NCBI GenBank assembly: GCA_964228555.1
Contig: CAXQZU010000024.1
Span: 38,650 to 102,649 of the forward strand
Direction: 5' to 3'
Source of the DNA: CAXQZU01 sp964228555
Lineage (GTDB): Bacteria > Planctomycetota > PLA2 > JAEUHO01
DNA length: 64,000 nucleotides
Of the stretch, positions 8,008-16,725 are shown piece after piece (position 1 is the stretch's first letter; each line of letters starts with the position of its first letter). The notes under the pieces are model-generated. The model had not been told where the DNA came from. It searched no databases and worked only from the letters and a program-made list of their open reading frames with translations. The position numbers were made by a program, and so were the translations under genes.

Positions 8008-9567
8008 TCAGCGCGGTGCGGCGGGCAGCGCTGCCTTGACAGCCGCCTCGACGGCCTGCGCGGACACGCGCTGGTACTGCACCATCAACGGCTTGCGCGT
8101 GGCGTCGGCCGCCAGCAGCACGGTGGTGGGCACGTAGGCCATGTAGTAGCGCCGCACCAGGCGCTTCTGCGGCTCCGAGAGCGTGCTGGCTGCCGCCACG
8201 TCCACGGGCACCACGTCGACGCGGTCCGCGAGGCGCACCAGCAAGGGCAGCAGCTCCGCCGCCTGCAGGTGCGAGGCGCGCGCCGAGTTGTCGTAGAACA
8301 GCACCAGCACGGGCTTGCTGCCCCCCTCGAGTGCCACGCCCGCATCGGCGCGCCGCACCAGGTCCTCGGGGTAGCCCTGCAGGCTCGCGTCCGAGGGCTG
8401 GGCGCGCAGGCGGTCGGCGTGTTCCACGGCACGCTTGGACTCCGGCGCACTGAACGCGAAGCCGGCGGGATCCTGCGGCGTGGCCAGCGGGTCGACGGGC
8501 GTCGGCAGCGCAGGCGGCAAGGCCTCGGGCGACTCGGGCTGCTGGGCCTCAGGCGGGGAGAAGACGGGCACCGGCGGGGGTTCCACCGGCCCAGCCGGCA
8601 CGGGGAGGGGCCCCACCTCCTCGCGCGGCGGCGTGCTCGCGCCCGGCAGCCACGGATCGGCCGGCGCGGGCGCGACCGGAGACGGCGTGGGCGGAGGCGC
8701 GGTCGGGGCGGGCGGCGCGACGGCAGGCGTCGTCGGCGTGCTCCACGGATCCTCGCCAGGCACCGTGGCCGGCCGATCGTCGGGCACGCGCGGGGGCACC
8801 TCGCCTGGCACCGGGACCACCTCGGGCGCGGGCACCGGCGCGGCCGGCGTGGGTGCCGTGGGCACGGCGGGCACGACAGGTGCCAGCGGAGCGCTCGCAC
8901 CCGGCAGCCACGGATCGTCGGGCGCAACGGGTGCTGGGGGCAGCGCGGGCAACGCCGCAGGCGGGACCGGCTCGACCGCCGGCAGTTCCACCACCGAGGG
9001 CGGCGGCAACGGCATCGGGGGCGGCAGCCGGGGCGGCGCAACCACAGGCCGCTCGGCGCGGGACGCCGACGGAGCCGTGCGCGGTGCCTCGGCCGGCCGC
9101 AGCGGAGCCACCTCCACGGGCGTGCCGTCGGGACCCAGCCGCACCTTCACGTCCTTGCTGGGATCCCAGGCAGGCAGGGGCGGCCTCCACGGCGGAGGCG
9201 GCGGGCACACGGTGCTGGTCTTGGCGGGCGCGGGCTGCGGCAAGGGCGCGGGCGCGCCTGCGGCGGGCAGCGCGGCCGGGGCAGGGGGCGGCACGGCCGA
9301 GGGATCTCGCGTGGGCGGCGCTGCCGGCGCAGGCGCCGGCTCTGGCGCACCTGCAGGCGGCGGCCCCACGGGAGCCTGAGGCTCCGGCGCAGGCTCGGGC
9401 GGCACCGGGACGGGCACCGGCTCGGGTACAGGCACGGGCACGGGCTCGGGCACCGGCACCGGCTCGTCGGCCCACGCCACGACCGTGCAGGGGCACAGCA
9501 TCGCGCCCAGCAGGCCCAGCGGCAGGGCAGCGTGTCGCAGCACCAGGCGGAGGCGGCGGATGTCCAT
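8008..9567 (-). CDS. Secreted proline-rich protein with C-terminal thioredoxin-like domain lacking CxxC
   Basis: 519 residues from ATG 9567. A signal peptide (residues 1-32, ending VAWADEP) leads into about 350 residues of Pro/Val/Ala-rich low-complexity sequence, with PVPEPVPVPVP runs near the start and repeats of the type DPWLPGAS further on. The last 110 residues look like a thioredoxin fold: KPVLVLFYDNSARASHL, then RVDVVPVDVAAAS, then YMAYVPTTVLLAA with the cis-proline loop. The active CxxC is replaced by NSARAS, so redox activity is unlikely. It may span the periplasm or cell wall and bind a partner. It converges with the ECF operon at 7982, 25 bases away. Confidence 0.6.
   Translation of the reverse strand: MDIRRLRLVLRHAALPLGLLGAMLCPCTVVAWADEPVPVPEPVPVPVPEPVPVPVPPEPAPEPQAPVGPPPAGAPEPAPAPAAPPTRDPSAVPPPAPAALPAAGAPAPLPQPAPAKTSTVCPPPPPWRPPLPAWDPSKDVKVRLGPDGTPVEVAPLRPAEAPRTAPSASRAERPVVAPPRLPPPMPLPPPSVVELPAVEPVPPAALPALPPAPVAPDDPWLPGASAPLAPVVPAVPTAPTPAAPVPAPEVVPVPGEVPPRVPDDRPATVPGEDPWSTPTTPAVAPPAPTAPPPTPSPVAPAPADPWLPGASTPPREEVGPLPVPAGPVEPPPVPVFSPPEAQQPESPEALPPALPTPVDPLATPQDPAGFAFSAPESKRAVEHADRLRAQPSDASLQGYPEDLVRRADAGVALEGGSKPVLVLFYDNSARASHLQAAELLPLLVRLADRVDVVPVDVAAASTLSEPQKRLVRRYYMAYVPTTVLLAADATRKPLMVQYQRVSAQAVEAAVKAALPAAPR
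8642..8917 (-). repeat. Spaced repeat units encoding DPWLPGAS-type peptides
   Basis: An 18-base sequence, CCCGGCAGCCACGGATCG on the plus strand, occurs at 8642-8659 and again at 8900-8917, encoding DPWLPG. A diverged copy encoding DPWSTP lies between them (about 8745). They mark an internal duplication of about 85 codons in the proline-rich gene. Confidence 0.6.
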
Positions 9568-9596
9568 GGCGTGGAGCGTAGCCTCGCTCGCAGGGG

Positions 9597-11423
9597 TCAC
9601 TGCACGGTCACGGTCTTGGCCAGGTTGCGCGGCTGGTCCACGTCGCAGCCGCGACGCTTGGCCACCTCGTAGGCCAGCAGCTGCAGCGGGACCACGTTGA
9701 CCAGCGGCGCCAGCCACGGGTCGGTCGCCGGCACCTCGACCACGTGCGTGGCCACGCGCGCCGCCTCGCGATCGCCCTCGGCAGCCACCACCACCACCGG
9801 CCCCTCGCGTGCGCTCACCTCGCGCACGTTGGCCAGCATGCGCTCGCGCCACGGCCCGGGCGTGGCGATGGCCACGGTCACCAGCTCACGCGAGACCAGC
9901 GCGATGGGGCCGTGCTTCATCTCGCCTGCCGGGTAGCCCTCGGCGTGCACGTAGCTCAGCTCCTTCATCTTCAGCGCGCCCTCGAAGGCCGTGGCGGCAT
10001 CGGGCCCGCGCCCGAGGTAGAGCATGTCGCGCACGCCATCGAGGTGGCGCGCCACGGCCCGCACCTGCTCCCAGGTGCCCAGCGCGCGCCGCACGAGGCC
10101 GGGCACGGACGGCAACGCGGGGCCCAGCGTGCGCAGGGCCTCCTCGCCACGGCCACGCGCCTGCGCCGCACGCAACGCCAGCAGCAGCAGCGCGCCGAGC
10201 ATGCCGGTGTAGACCTTGGTGGAGGCCACGCTGGTCTCGGGGCCCGCGTGGATGTCGACCAGCCCCCCCACCATGCGCCCGATCACGCTGTCCCGCACGT
10301 TGAGCACGCCCAGCGTGCGTGCGCCGCGGGCGCGCGCCACCTCCACGGCCGCCTTCGTGTCGGCGGTCTCGCCCGACTGCGACACCGCCACGACGAGCAC
10401 GCTGGGGTCCAGCACCGGGCCGCGCGCCTCGTACTCGGCCGCGACCAGGGCACGCGAGGGGATGCCCGCGAGGCTCTCCAGCGCATAGGCGCCGTAGAGC
10501 GAGGCGTAGTGCGCCGTGCCGCTGGCCACGAGGTCGATGCGGCTCGTGGCGCGCCACGCGGCGTCGTCGAGCGCCACCTCGTGCAGGCGCACACGGCCCC
10601 GGGAGGCCTCGACACGGCCCGCCAGCAGCTCGTAGAGCCGGTCGGGCTGCTCGTGGATCTCCTTGAGCATGAAGTGCGGGAAGCCGCCCTTGCCGGTGTC
10701 CTGCTCGCGCTCGCCCAGCGCACGTGGCGCGCGCCGCACCTCCTGGCCGGCCGCGTCCACGATGCGCACGCCGCCTGCGGTGGCCAGCGCCACCTCGTCC
10801 TCGCCGAGGTCCAGCACGCGGTCGGCGCGCCCGGCCAGCGCCTTGGTGTCCGAGGCGAGCAGCACCTCGCCCACGCCCAGGCCCACCAGCAGCGGCGAGC
10901 CCCGCCGCACGCCGATCACGGTGCCCGGCAGCCGCGCATGCAGGATGGCCAGCGCGAAGTGCCCCTTGCAGCGGGCCAGGACCTCGCGCGCCGCCGCCAC
11001 GGGGTCGCCACGGAAGGCCCGCGCGAAGAGGTGCGCCACGACCTCCGTGTCGGTCTCGCTCGCGAAGCGCACGCCCTGCGCCTCCAGCTCCTCCCGCAAG
11101 GCGAGGTCGTTCTCGAGGATGCCGTTGTGCACCACCGCCACCTCGCCCCGGGCATCGAGGTGCGGGTGCGCGTTGGGCTTGCTGGGCGGGCCGTGCGTGG
11201 CCCAGCGCGTGTGCCCGATGCCCGTGCAGCCCTCGAGGCCCCGTGCGAGCCAGGCCGGCGCGAGGTCAGCGATGCGGCCCTTGTCCTTCTCGACATGCAG
11301 CCGGCCCTGGTGCTCGAGCGCGACACCCGCCGAGTCGTAGCCGCGATAGGCCAGCAGGTGCAGGCCCTGCGCGAGCACGGGCAGTGCGGGCGTGGTGCCG
11401 GCGATGGCGATGATGCCGCACAT
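9597..11423 (-). CDS. glmS: Glutamine--fructose-6-phosphate aminotransferase (isomerizing)
   Basis: 608 residues, the normal GlmS length, from ATG 11423. It makes glucosamine-6-phosphate from fructose-6-phosphate and glutamine, the entry step to peptidoglycan and LPS amino sugars, in the cytoplasm. Residue 2 is the N-terminal nucleophile Cys (MCGIIAIAG), and the glutaminase domain (to about 235) has YRGYDSAG, GHTRWATHG and HNGILEN. Two SIS sugar-isomerase domains follow (SGTAHYAS, SQSGETADT, SVASTKVYT, then LGRGPDAATAFEGALKMKEL), ending with NLAKTVTVQ. The upstream DUF1573 gene is 13 bases away. No glmS ribozyme is seen or has room. Confidence 0.96.
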   Translation of the reverse strand: MCGIIAIAGTTPALPVLAQGLHLLAYRGYDSAGVALEHQGRLHVEKDKGRIADLAPAWLARGLEGCTGIGHTRWATHGPPSKPNAHPHLDARGEVAVVHNGILENDLALREELEAQGVRFASETDTEVVAHLFARAFRGDPVAAAREVLARCKGHFALAILHARLPGTVIGVRRGSPLLVGLGVGEVLLASDTKALAGRADRVLDLGEDEVALATAGGVRIVDAAGQEVRRAPRALGEREQDTGKGGFPHFMLKEIHEQPDRLYELLAGRVEASRGRVRLHEVALDDAAWRATSRIDLVASGTAHYASLYGAYALESLAGIPSRALVAAEYEARGPVLDPSVLVVAVSQSGETADTKAAVEVARARGARTLGVLNVRDSVIGRMVGGLVDIHAGPETSVASTKVYTGMLGALLLLALRAAQARGRGEEALRTLGPALPSVPGLVRRALGTWEQVRAVARHLDGVRDMLYLGRGPDAATAFEGALKMKELSYVHAEGYPAGEMKHGPIALVSRELVTVAIATPGPWRERMLANVREVSAREGPVVVVAAEGDREAARVATHVVEVPATDPWLAPLVNVVPLQLLAYEVAKRRGCDVDQPRNLAKTVTVQ

Positions 11424-11436
11424 GCGGGGCCCCCGG

Positions 11437-12672
11437 CTAGCGCCGGCCCGCCACGGTGGCGCGCAACGGCACGCGCAGCTCCGGCTGCTCGGGCAGGTCG
11501 GTCACCAGCACCAGTTCCGCCTCCTGCAGGCCCGGTGCGCGCGGCTTGCCGTCGTAGCGCACGCGCACCACCCAGCCCGGCTGGGTGGCCGGGGCAGGCT
11601 CCACCGCGCCGGCCTCGAAGGGCGCACCGCTCGCATCGAAGGCCTGGCCCGGCACCGGCACGATGCGTGCCTCGCGCACCTGGAAGGCCAGCGGCGGCGT
11701 GGTGCTGGGGCGCAGGTAGATGGGGATCTCGCGCGTCGCGCCCCCGGACTCCACGTAGCCGAAGATGGCCTGCGGAGGCGTGGCCGACACCGGCGCCAGG
11801 ATCATCATCTGGGCATCCAGCAGCACCTCGCTGCGCTCGGGATGGTCCAGCGTGATCACCAGCGGGGCGCGCCACAGTCCCTGCTGCGCGCGACCCGGGT
11901 GCGTCACCACCACCTCGACGATGCGCAGCAGCGGGTCGGCCACCTCACGGGCCTCCCACGTGCAGGCCGGCGGCGGTTCCGAACCCATCGCCTTGACCGT
12001 GACCCCGGTCACCTTCCATGCGGCCTCGTCACGTGGGGAGGCGAGGCGCACCGAGGCCGAGCAGGGTGCACCCTTGCGCGGGCGGCCGAAGTCCAGGCCC
12101 GAGGATTGCGCCACCACGCCCAGCGAGATGTCCACCTTGACTGGCCAGGCGTGTCGCGCCTGGCCCAGCTCGTTGGTGATGACCGAGAAGCTCTTGGACT
12201 GCAGGCCATGGCGCCCCGTGGTGTCCAGCCGCAGGACGATGGCGCCCTGCTCGCCCGGCTCGAAGCGCCGCTTGTCGCCCTCGACACGCCCCGTCACGCA
12301 GCCACACCCGGTCTGCACGTCGCGCACGCACAGCGCGCCCCGGCCCGTGCTGCGGAACGTCACGCGGCGCTCGGCCTGCTGGCCCTGCCGCACGCGACCG
12401 AAGTCCACGCCTTGCGCATCGAGGTCCACCTCGATGGCGGGCGGCGCGTCCGGGTCCGGCACGCAGCCCTCCGGCATGGGCACTGCCTCCTGCACGAGGG
12501 GGCCCGACGGCGTGCGTCCCTTGCTGCCGCCGGCGCTGCCGTCGCCGCCCCACAGCGCGAGGGCCACCAGCCCCCCCATCACGGCCAGCGCGGCTGCGCT
12601 GGAGGCCAGGACGATGGCCCGCGAGCGCCGGTCCGCGGGCGGCGGTGCGGTCGGGTCCTGGGGCGCGTCCAT
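11437..12672 (-). CDS. Membrane-anchored DUF1573 protein
   Basis: 411 residues from ATG 12672. Residues about 19-41 are a membrane anchor (IVLASSAAALAVMGGLVALALW), placing the rest outside the cytoplasm. Residues 80-190 match DUF1573, an immunoglobulin-like domain frequent in Planctomycetota and Bacteroidota: VDFGRVRQGQQAERRVTF followed by DVQTGCGCVTGRV, with the typical CGC pair. A second similar unit starts at about 190 (LDFGRPRKGAPCSASVRL) and a third beta-rich part follows. The molecular role of DUF1573 is not known; a surface or periplasmic binding role is likely. It lies between the cytochrome gene and glmS. Confidence 0.7.
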   Translation of the reverse strand: MDAPQDPTAPPPADRRSRAIVLASSAAALAVMGGLVALALWGGDGSAGGSKGRTPSGPLVQEAVPMPEGCVPDPDAPPAIEVDLDAQGVDFGRVRQGQQAERRVTFRSTGRGALCVRDVQTGCGCVTGRVEGDKRRFEPGEQGAIVLRLDTTGRHGLQSKSFSVITNELGQARHAWPVKVDISLGVVAQSSGLDFGRPRKGAPCSASVRLASPRDEAAWKVTGVTVKAMGSEPPPACTWEAREVADPLLRIVEVVVTHPGRAQQGLWRAPLVITLDHPERSEVLLDAQMMILAPVSATPPQAIFGYVESGGATREIPIYLRPSTTPPLAFQVREARIVPVPGQAFDASGAPFEAGAVEPAPATQPGWVVRVRYDGKPRAPGLQEAELVLVTDLPEQPELRVPLRATVAGRR

Positions 12673-12747
12673 GCCCGCGATGCTACGAGGACACGCAGGG
12701 CGCTCCAGCCGCCGCGGCCACGCCGGGCAGGGAGGCCCTAGGCTGGC

Positions 12748-14328
12748 TCAACCGCCCGCTGCGCCGGCCGCCCGGCGGACGCGTGGCGCGTGGGAACGCT
12801 GCCCGGCCGGCACGCCACCGTGGTTCACGCGCGGCAGTCGCTCGTGGTACTGCTCGCTGAAGCCCACGCTGTTCTCCAGGTCGTGGCAGGTCATGCAGTC
12901 TTGCCGCTCGGGCCGTGCGCGCAGCAGCCGGCTCGAGGCCCACACCGCGGCCTCGTAGGGTGCCGCCACGTGCGTGCTGCCGGGCCCGTGGCAGTTCTCG
13001 CAGCCCACGCCCCCGAGGTAGGGCGTGCTCGCATCGTCCACGAACCCGCTCTGCGCCCACGTGAAGCGGCCGTCGGGCTGCCGCTGCGGCCCCTGCACGT
13101 GGCAGGCGAGGCACTCTGGGTCCCCGGCGTAGTCGTCCATCCGCAGCGTGCGCAAGGCCCCCGCGTGCGGGGTGGCGTGCCAGTCCCGGTAGATCGCCTC
13201 GTGGCATGCTGCGCACGCCGCCGAGCCCACATAGCGCGGCTCCCCGGGCGCCTCGGCACGCCTCTCTTCCATGGCCAGCAACCCCTGGGCCTGGACCTCG
13301 CGCTTGTAGACGGCGAACCAGCCTGCCACCTCCTGGCGCAGGCGCGAGGGCGTCTCGGTCCCGGAGAACAGCGGCAGCAAGGGCTGCGGCGTCCACGTGG
13401 CCGTCCAGCCGCCGCCGGGCGCGACCTCGAGGTCGAGCACCCCCACGTTCTTGCCCTTCTCCTCCAGGCCCACCACCAGCGGCGTGTCGCCCAGCACCAC
13501 GCCCACGTGCGTGGCTTCCGCCGTGGCCCCGCTCATGTCCACGATCACGCAGGCCCCCACGCCACGCAGCGCCGCCTTCACGGCCTCCAGCTCAGCCGCC
13601 GATGCCTCCAGCGCCACGACATGCACGCGACCGACCTGCCGCGGCAGGGCCTGCACGGCCTGCGCCGCGGGCACGACCGCCTCGGCAAGGCCCGCGTCGC
13701 GCAGCAAGCGACCCTGGCCCTCGTCCAGCAAGGTAAGCACCCGCACGGCGACGGGACCCGCCGCGAGGTCGGCCCAGCCCTCCGCGGGCGCCTCCGGGTC
13801 CACGCCCAGCGATGCGGAGGGACGCATGTTGAGGGGCAGCGTGGGGCGCTCGCTGCCGCCCGCCCCGGGCGTGGCAAAGGAGGCGACCAGCTCGGCCACC
13901 TGCAGGTCGGAGGGACCCAGCAGGTGCGCTCCGTAGCCCAGCGCCTGCAGGGCCTGCCGGTAGAGCATGGCCTTGAGGCGCGCCTGCTCGCGGTCGCGAC
14001 GCAGCGGGACGGGCGCAGCGGCCGACCAGCCCAGCGACACGGGGACCAGCGCGTCGCCCGAGCGCGTGCGCAGCATCTCCACCGCGGTGGCGAGCCGCTC
14101 CAGGCCGCCCAGCTGTGGCGCACTGCAGCCACAGGGCTTGAGCTTGCCCAGGTTGCGTCCGCTCAGCAGCAGCGTGCCTGCGGCGCGCTGGGCAGGCCAG
14201 CGCACGCCCGCCTCGCCTGCGACGGGCGCCGCCGCGGGCACCCGCCGGGCGCGTGCCCACCCGATGCCGGCTGCGAGGCAGCCCAGCAGGACCAGCACCA
14301 GCAGGCGCGGCACGATCGGCAGCGTCAT
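12748..14328 (-). CDS. Exported phosphoesterase-like/tetraheme cytochrome c fusion protein
   Basis: 526 residues from ATG 14328; a GTG at 14370, overlapping the upstream stop as GTGA, is a good alternative start. Residues 4-23 are a signal or anchor helix. Residues 50-320 resemble the 5'-nucleotidase/metallophosphoesterase-type domain often found before multiheme cytochromes, with LKPCGCSAPQLGGLERLATA as its signature, though metal-binding His/Asp residues are poorly kept. Residues 368-482 hold four CxxCH heme sites (C372, C406, C443, C478) in a cytochrome c554-like arrangement, with extra His residues for axial ligation. An electron-transfer role in the periplasm is likely; the donor and acceptor are not encoded nearby. 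Confidence 0.75.
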   Translation of the reverse strand: MTLPIVPRLLVLVLLGCLAAGIGWARARRVPAAAPVAGEAGVRWPAQRAAGTLLLSGRNLGKLKPCGCSAPQLGGLERLATAVEMLRTRSGDALVPVSLGWSAAAPVPLRRDREQARLKAMLYRQALQALGYGAHLLGPSDLQVAELVASFATPGAGGSERPTLPLNMRPSASLGVDPEAPAEGWADLAAGPVAVRVLTLLDEGQGRLLRDAGLAEAVVPAAQAVQALPRQVGRVHVVALEASAAELEAVKAALRGVGACVIVDMSGATAEATHVGVVLGDTPLVVGLEEKGKNVGVLDLEVAPGGGWTATWTPQPLLPLFSGTETPSRLRQEVAGWFAVYKREVQAQGLLAMEERRAEAPGEPRYVGSAACAACHEAIYRDWHATPHAGALRTLRMDDYAGDPECLACHVQGPQRQPDGRFTWAQSGFVDDASTPYLGGVGCENCHGPGSTHVAAPYEAAVWASSRLLRARPERQDCMTCHDLENSVGFSEQYHERLPRVNHGGVPAGQRSHAPRVRRAAGAAGG

Positions 14329-14366
14329 GGTCGCGATGCTACCCGCGGGCCCGCGCTGCGCGCCGC

Positions 14367-14804
14367 TCACCCGGTCCGCCGCACCACGAGGCGCACCCGC
14401 ACGCAGGCGCCCGCGCCCTCGCAGGCGCGCTCGAGCGACACCGACAGCCGGTGCACGAGGAACAGCCCGCGCCCCCGGTCCGAGGCCGGGTCCGGGGGCT
14501 GGGCGGGATCGCGCGCAAGCAGGCTCGTGGGTCCCTTGCCGGTGCCGGGATCGTGGACCTCCAGGTCGCAGGTGTCGCCCTGCACCACCATGCGCACCGT
14601 GACGTCCTCGCGACCATCGTGGCGGCTGCCGTGCTCCACGGCGTTCTGCAGCAGCTCGGTGGCCACAAGCGCCGCATCCTCGAGCGCCTCCTCGTCCCAG
14701 CCGTGGGCCTCCAGCACGGCCACCAGCATCTTCCGCAACGGCCGCACCATCTCGAGGCGCGTCGAGAAGCGGATCTGGACGACTCCCGGGACGGCCGCGT
14801 TCAT
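14367..14804 (-). CDS. RsbW-like serine/threonine kinase / anti-sigma regulatory ATPase
   Basis: 145 residues from ATG 14804. It is a lone HATPase_c domain of the RsbW/SpoIIAB kind: VVQIRFSTRLEMVRPLRKML, the N-box ELLQNAVEHGS (Asn and Glu for Mg-ATP), HDPGTGKGPTSL at the G1 position and DRGRGLFLVHRLSVSL at G2. Such proteins phosphorylate STAS-domain antagonists or bind sigma factors in partner-switching pathways. No STAS antagonist or PP2C phosphatase is encoded in the window. Its TGA overlaps the possible GTG start of the cytochrome gene, and it diverges from the carbamoyltransferase gene at 14960. Confidence 0.82.
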   Translation of the reverse strand: MNAAVPGVVQIRFSTRLEMVRPLRKMLVAVLEAHGWDEEALEDAALVATELLQNAVEHGSRHDGREDVTVRMVVQGDTCDLEVHDPGTGKGPTSLLARDPAQPPDPASDRGRGLFLVHRLSVSLERACEGAGACVRVRLVVRRTG

Positions 14805-14959
14805 GGCAGGCGAGCCACGCCCTCCAGCAGGGTGCCCCGTACCATACCGCAGGGCGTGCCCCGCGGTGCCGTGGACCGGCCCTGCGCCGCGCGCCCGCCT
14901 CGGAGCCCTCGCGTGCCGCCCGCCCCTCCGCGCCGTGCTGCCCTGCCAGGACACGGCCG
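14805..14959. promoter_or_regulatory. Divergent intergenic region (rsbW-like / carbamoyltransferase)
   Basis: 155 bases between two start codons on opposite strands; promoters for the minus run down to glmS and for the carbamoyltransferase should be here. The DNA is uniformly G+C-rich and I see no convincing promoter hexamers or dyad. Confidence 0.35.
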
Positions 14960-16660
14960 ATGATCGTGCTGGGCCTGAATGCCTACGGGCACGACGCCGC
15001 CGCGGTGCTGCTGGTCGACGGCACTCCGGTGTTCGCGGCCAGCGAGGAGCGCTACGACCGCGTGCGCCACAGCGGCGCCTTCCCGAGGGGCGCGATCGAC
15101 GCCGCGCTGCGGCACGCCGGCCTGGCTCCCCACGAGGTGGACTGCGTCGCCTTCCCGTGGGCCCGGGGCATGGCGCGCTGGCGCAAGGCCCTGCACGTGC
15201 TGAGGCACTGGCCGCGCTCGCGCGCCTTCCTCGAGCAGCGACCGGACCCGGCCCTGCCGGGCCGGCGCGACTACCTGCGGGCCATGGCGGGGCTGGAGGA
15301 CGACCTGCGCGCATGCGGGCTCGCCTGCCCGGTGCTGCGCATCCCGCATCACCTCGCCCACGCCACCAGCGCGGTGCTGGCCCTGCCCGACCCCGAGGCC
15401 CCGGCCGTGGTGCTGACGGCCGACGGCATGGGCGAGTGGACCACCACGGCCCTCTGGGCCCAGCGGGACGGGCGCCTGGTGGCGCAGGCGCGAGCGGGCT
15501 ATCCCCACAGCGCGGGCAAGGCCTACGCCGCGGTCACCGCGTGGCTGGGCTTCCGTCCCGAGAGCGACGAGGGCAAGACGATGGGCTTGGCTGCCTACGG
15601 CGACCCTGCCTCGCCGCAAGCCGCCTTCGCGCGACGCCTGCTCACGCCGCACCCCCGCTGGCTGCTGCGCACCGCCACCGAGTGCTTCGCCTACCCCATG
15701 GGCGAGGCACGCCTCTACGGGGACGCGTTCGTGCGCGCGCTGGGGCCCGCGCGCCAGCCCGACGAGCCGCTGCGGGACGGCGACGCCAGCGTCGCGCTGG
15801 GCATCCAGCAGGCGCTGGAGAAGGTCATCACGGAGGCCCTGCGGGGCGCGCTCGCGCGCAGCGGCGCGCGGCAGGTCGGCCTGGCGGGAGGCGTGTTCCT
15901 CAACTGCGCCCTCAACGGGCAGCTGGCCCGCTCCCTGCCCGCCCGTGTGCGCCCCTTCCCCGTGGCGGGCGACGCAGGGGCCGCCTGGGGCGCGGCGGCA
16001 TGGGCCCATCGCCTGCGCAGCGGGCGCGCAGCGGCGCCGCTGGCCACCCTGCGGCTCGGTCACGACATCACGCCCGCCGAGGCCGCGCGCGCCGCACCTG
16101 ACGCCCCGGAGCAGCAAGCGGAAGCCCTGGCGCGGCGCACGGCGCAGGCACTGCGGGAGGGCAAGGTGGTCGGCGTGGCCCGGGGCCGGGCCGAGGCGGG
16201 GCCGCGCGCGCTGGGCGGCCGCAGCGTGCTGGCCTCGCCCACGCGCGCGGCGCTTCGCGACGAGGTGAACCGTCGCAAGGGGCGCGAGGCCTGGCGCCCG
16301 CTGGCCCCCGTGGTGCGTGCCGATGCCGCAGGGCTGTTCTCGGGACTGGAGCCCAGTCCCTGGATGATCTCCACCTTCGTCGCCACCGAGCGCGCGCGCG
16401 CCGAGGTGCCCGGCGCGGTGCACGCCGATGGCACCGCGCGCGTGCAGGCGCTGGCGCCGGGCAACGAGCCCTTCCTCGAGTCGGTGCTGGGCATGCTGGA
16501 GGCGGGAGGCCATCCGCCTTGCGTGCTGAACACCAGCCTCAACCGGCGCGGCGAGCCCATCGTGAACGACGCACCCGAAGCACTGGCTGCGGCGCGGGCG
16601 ATGGGACTCGATGCACTCGTGCTGGGCGAGCGCTGGGTGGACCTGCCCGGACCGGCCTAG
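14960..16660 (+). CDS. NodU/CmcH-family carbamoyltransferase
   Basis: 566 residues, full length for the family. These enzymes use carbamoyl phosphate and ATP to put a carbamoyl group on a hydroxyl, for example on sugars of Nod factors, antibiotics or surface glycans. The N-terminal ASKHA-like domain begins GLNAYGHDAAAVLLVDG and includes HHLAHATSA (metal/ATP site), DEGKTMGLAAYG and the GGVFLNCALNG motif. The C-terminal YrdC-like part has GRAEAGPRALGGRSVLASP, RKGREAWRPLAPVV and NTSLNRRGEPIVNDAPEAL. It stands alone on the plus strand and converges with the radical SAM/GT9 operon, suggesting that a hydroxyl of that operon's product is the acceptor (inference). Confidence 0.93.
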   Translation: MIVLGLNAYGHDAAAVLLVDGTPVFAASEERYDRVRHSGAFPRGAIDAALRHAGLAPHEVDCVAFPWARGMARWRKALHVLRHWPRSRAFLEQRPDPALPGRRDYLRAMAGLEDDLRACGLACPVLRIPHHLAHATSAVLALPDPEAPAVVLTADGMGEWTTTALWAQRDGRLVAQARAGYPHSAGKAYAAVTAWLGFRPESDEGKTMGLAAYGDPASPQAAFARRLLTPHPRWLLRTATECFAYPMGEARLYGDAFVRALGPARQPDEPLRDGDASVALGIQQALEKVITEALRGALARSGARQVGLAGGVFLNCALNGQLARSLPARVRPFPVAGDAGAAWGAAAWAHRLRSGRAAAPLATLRLGHDITPAEAARAAPDAPEQQAEALARRTAQALREGKVVGVARGRAEAGPRALGGRSVLASPTRAALRDEVNRRKGREAWRPLAPVVRADAAGLFSGLEPSPWMISTFVATERARAEVPGAVHADGTARVQALAPGNEPFLESVLGMLEAGGHPPCVLNTSLNRRGEPIVNDAPEALAAARAMGLDALVLGERWVDLPGPA

Positions 16661-16693
16661 CGCCGGCGCACGGGCCCTGCCGCACCCGCACGA

Positions 16694-16722
16694 AGCCGGC
16701 CAGGCGAGCATCCTGCCCGGCT
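16694..16722. terminator. Terminator-like hairpin between convergent genes
   Basis: AGCCGGCCAGG and CCTGCCCGGCT pair over 11 positions with one mismatch around a 7-base loop. It lies 34 bases after the carbamoyltransferase stop and 4 bases after the radical SAM stop, so it could serve both strands. There is no T-run, which is common in very G+C-rich genomes. Confidence 0.5.
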
Positions 16723-16725
16723 GGC

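Noticed and set aside
12790..16101. Plus-strand open frame of about 1,100 codons
   Set aside because: It runs antisense through the cytochrome and RsbW-like genes and out of frame through the carbamoyltransferase gene, with low-complexity composition. A shadow.
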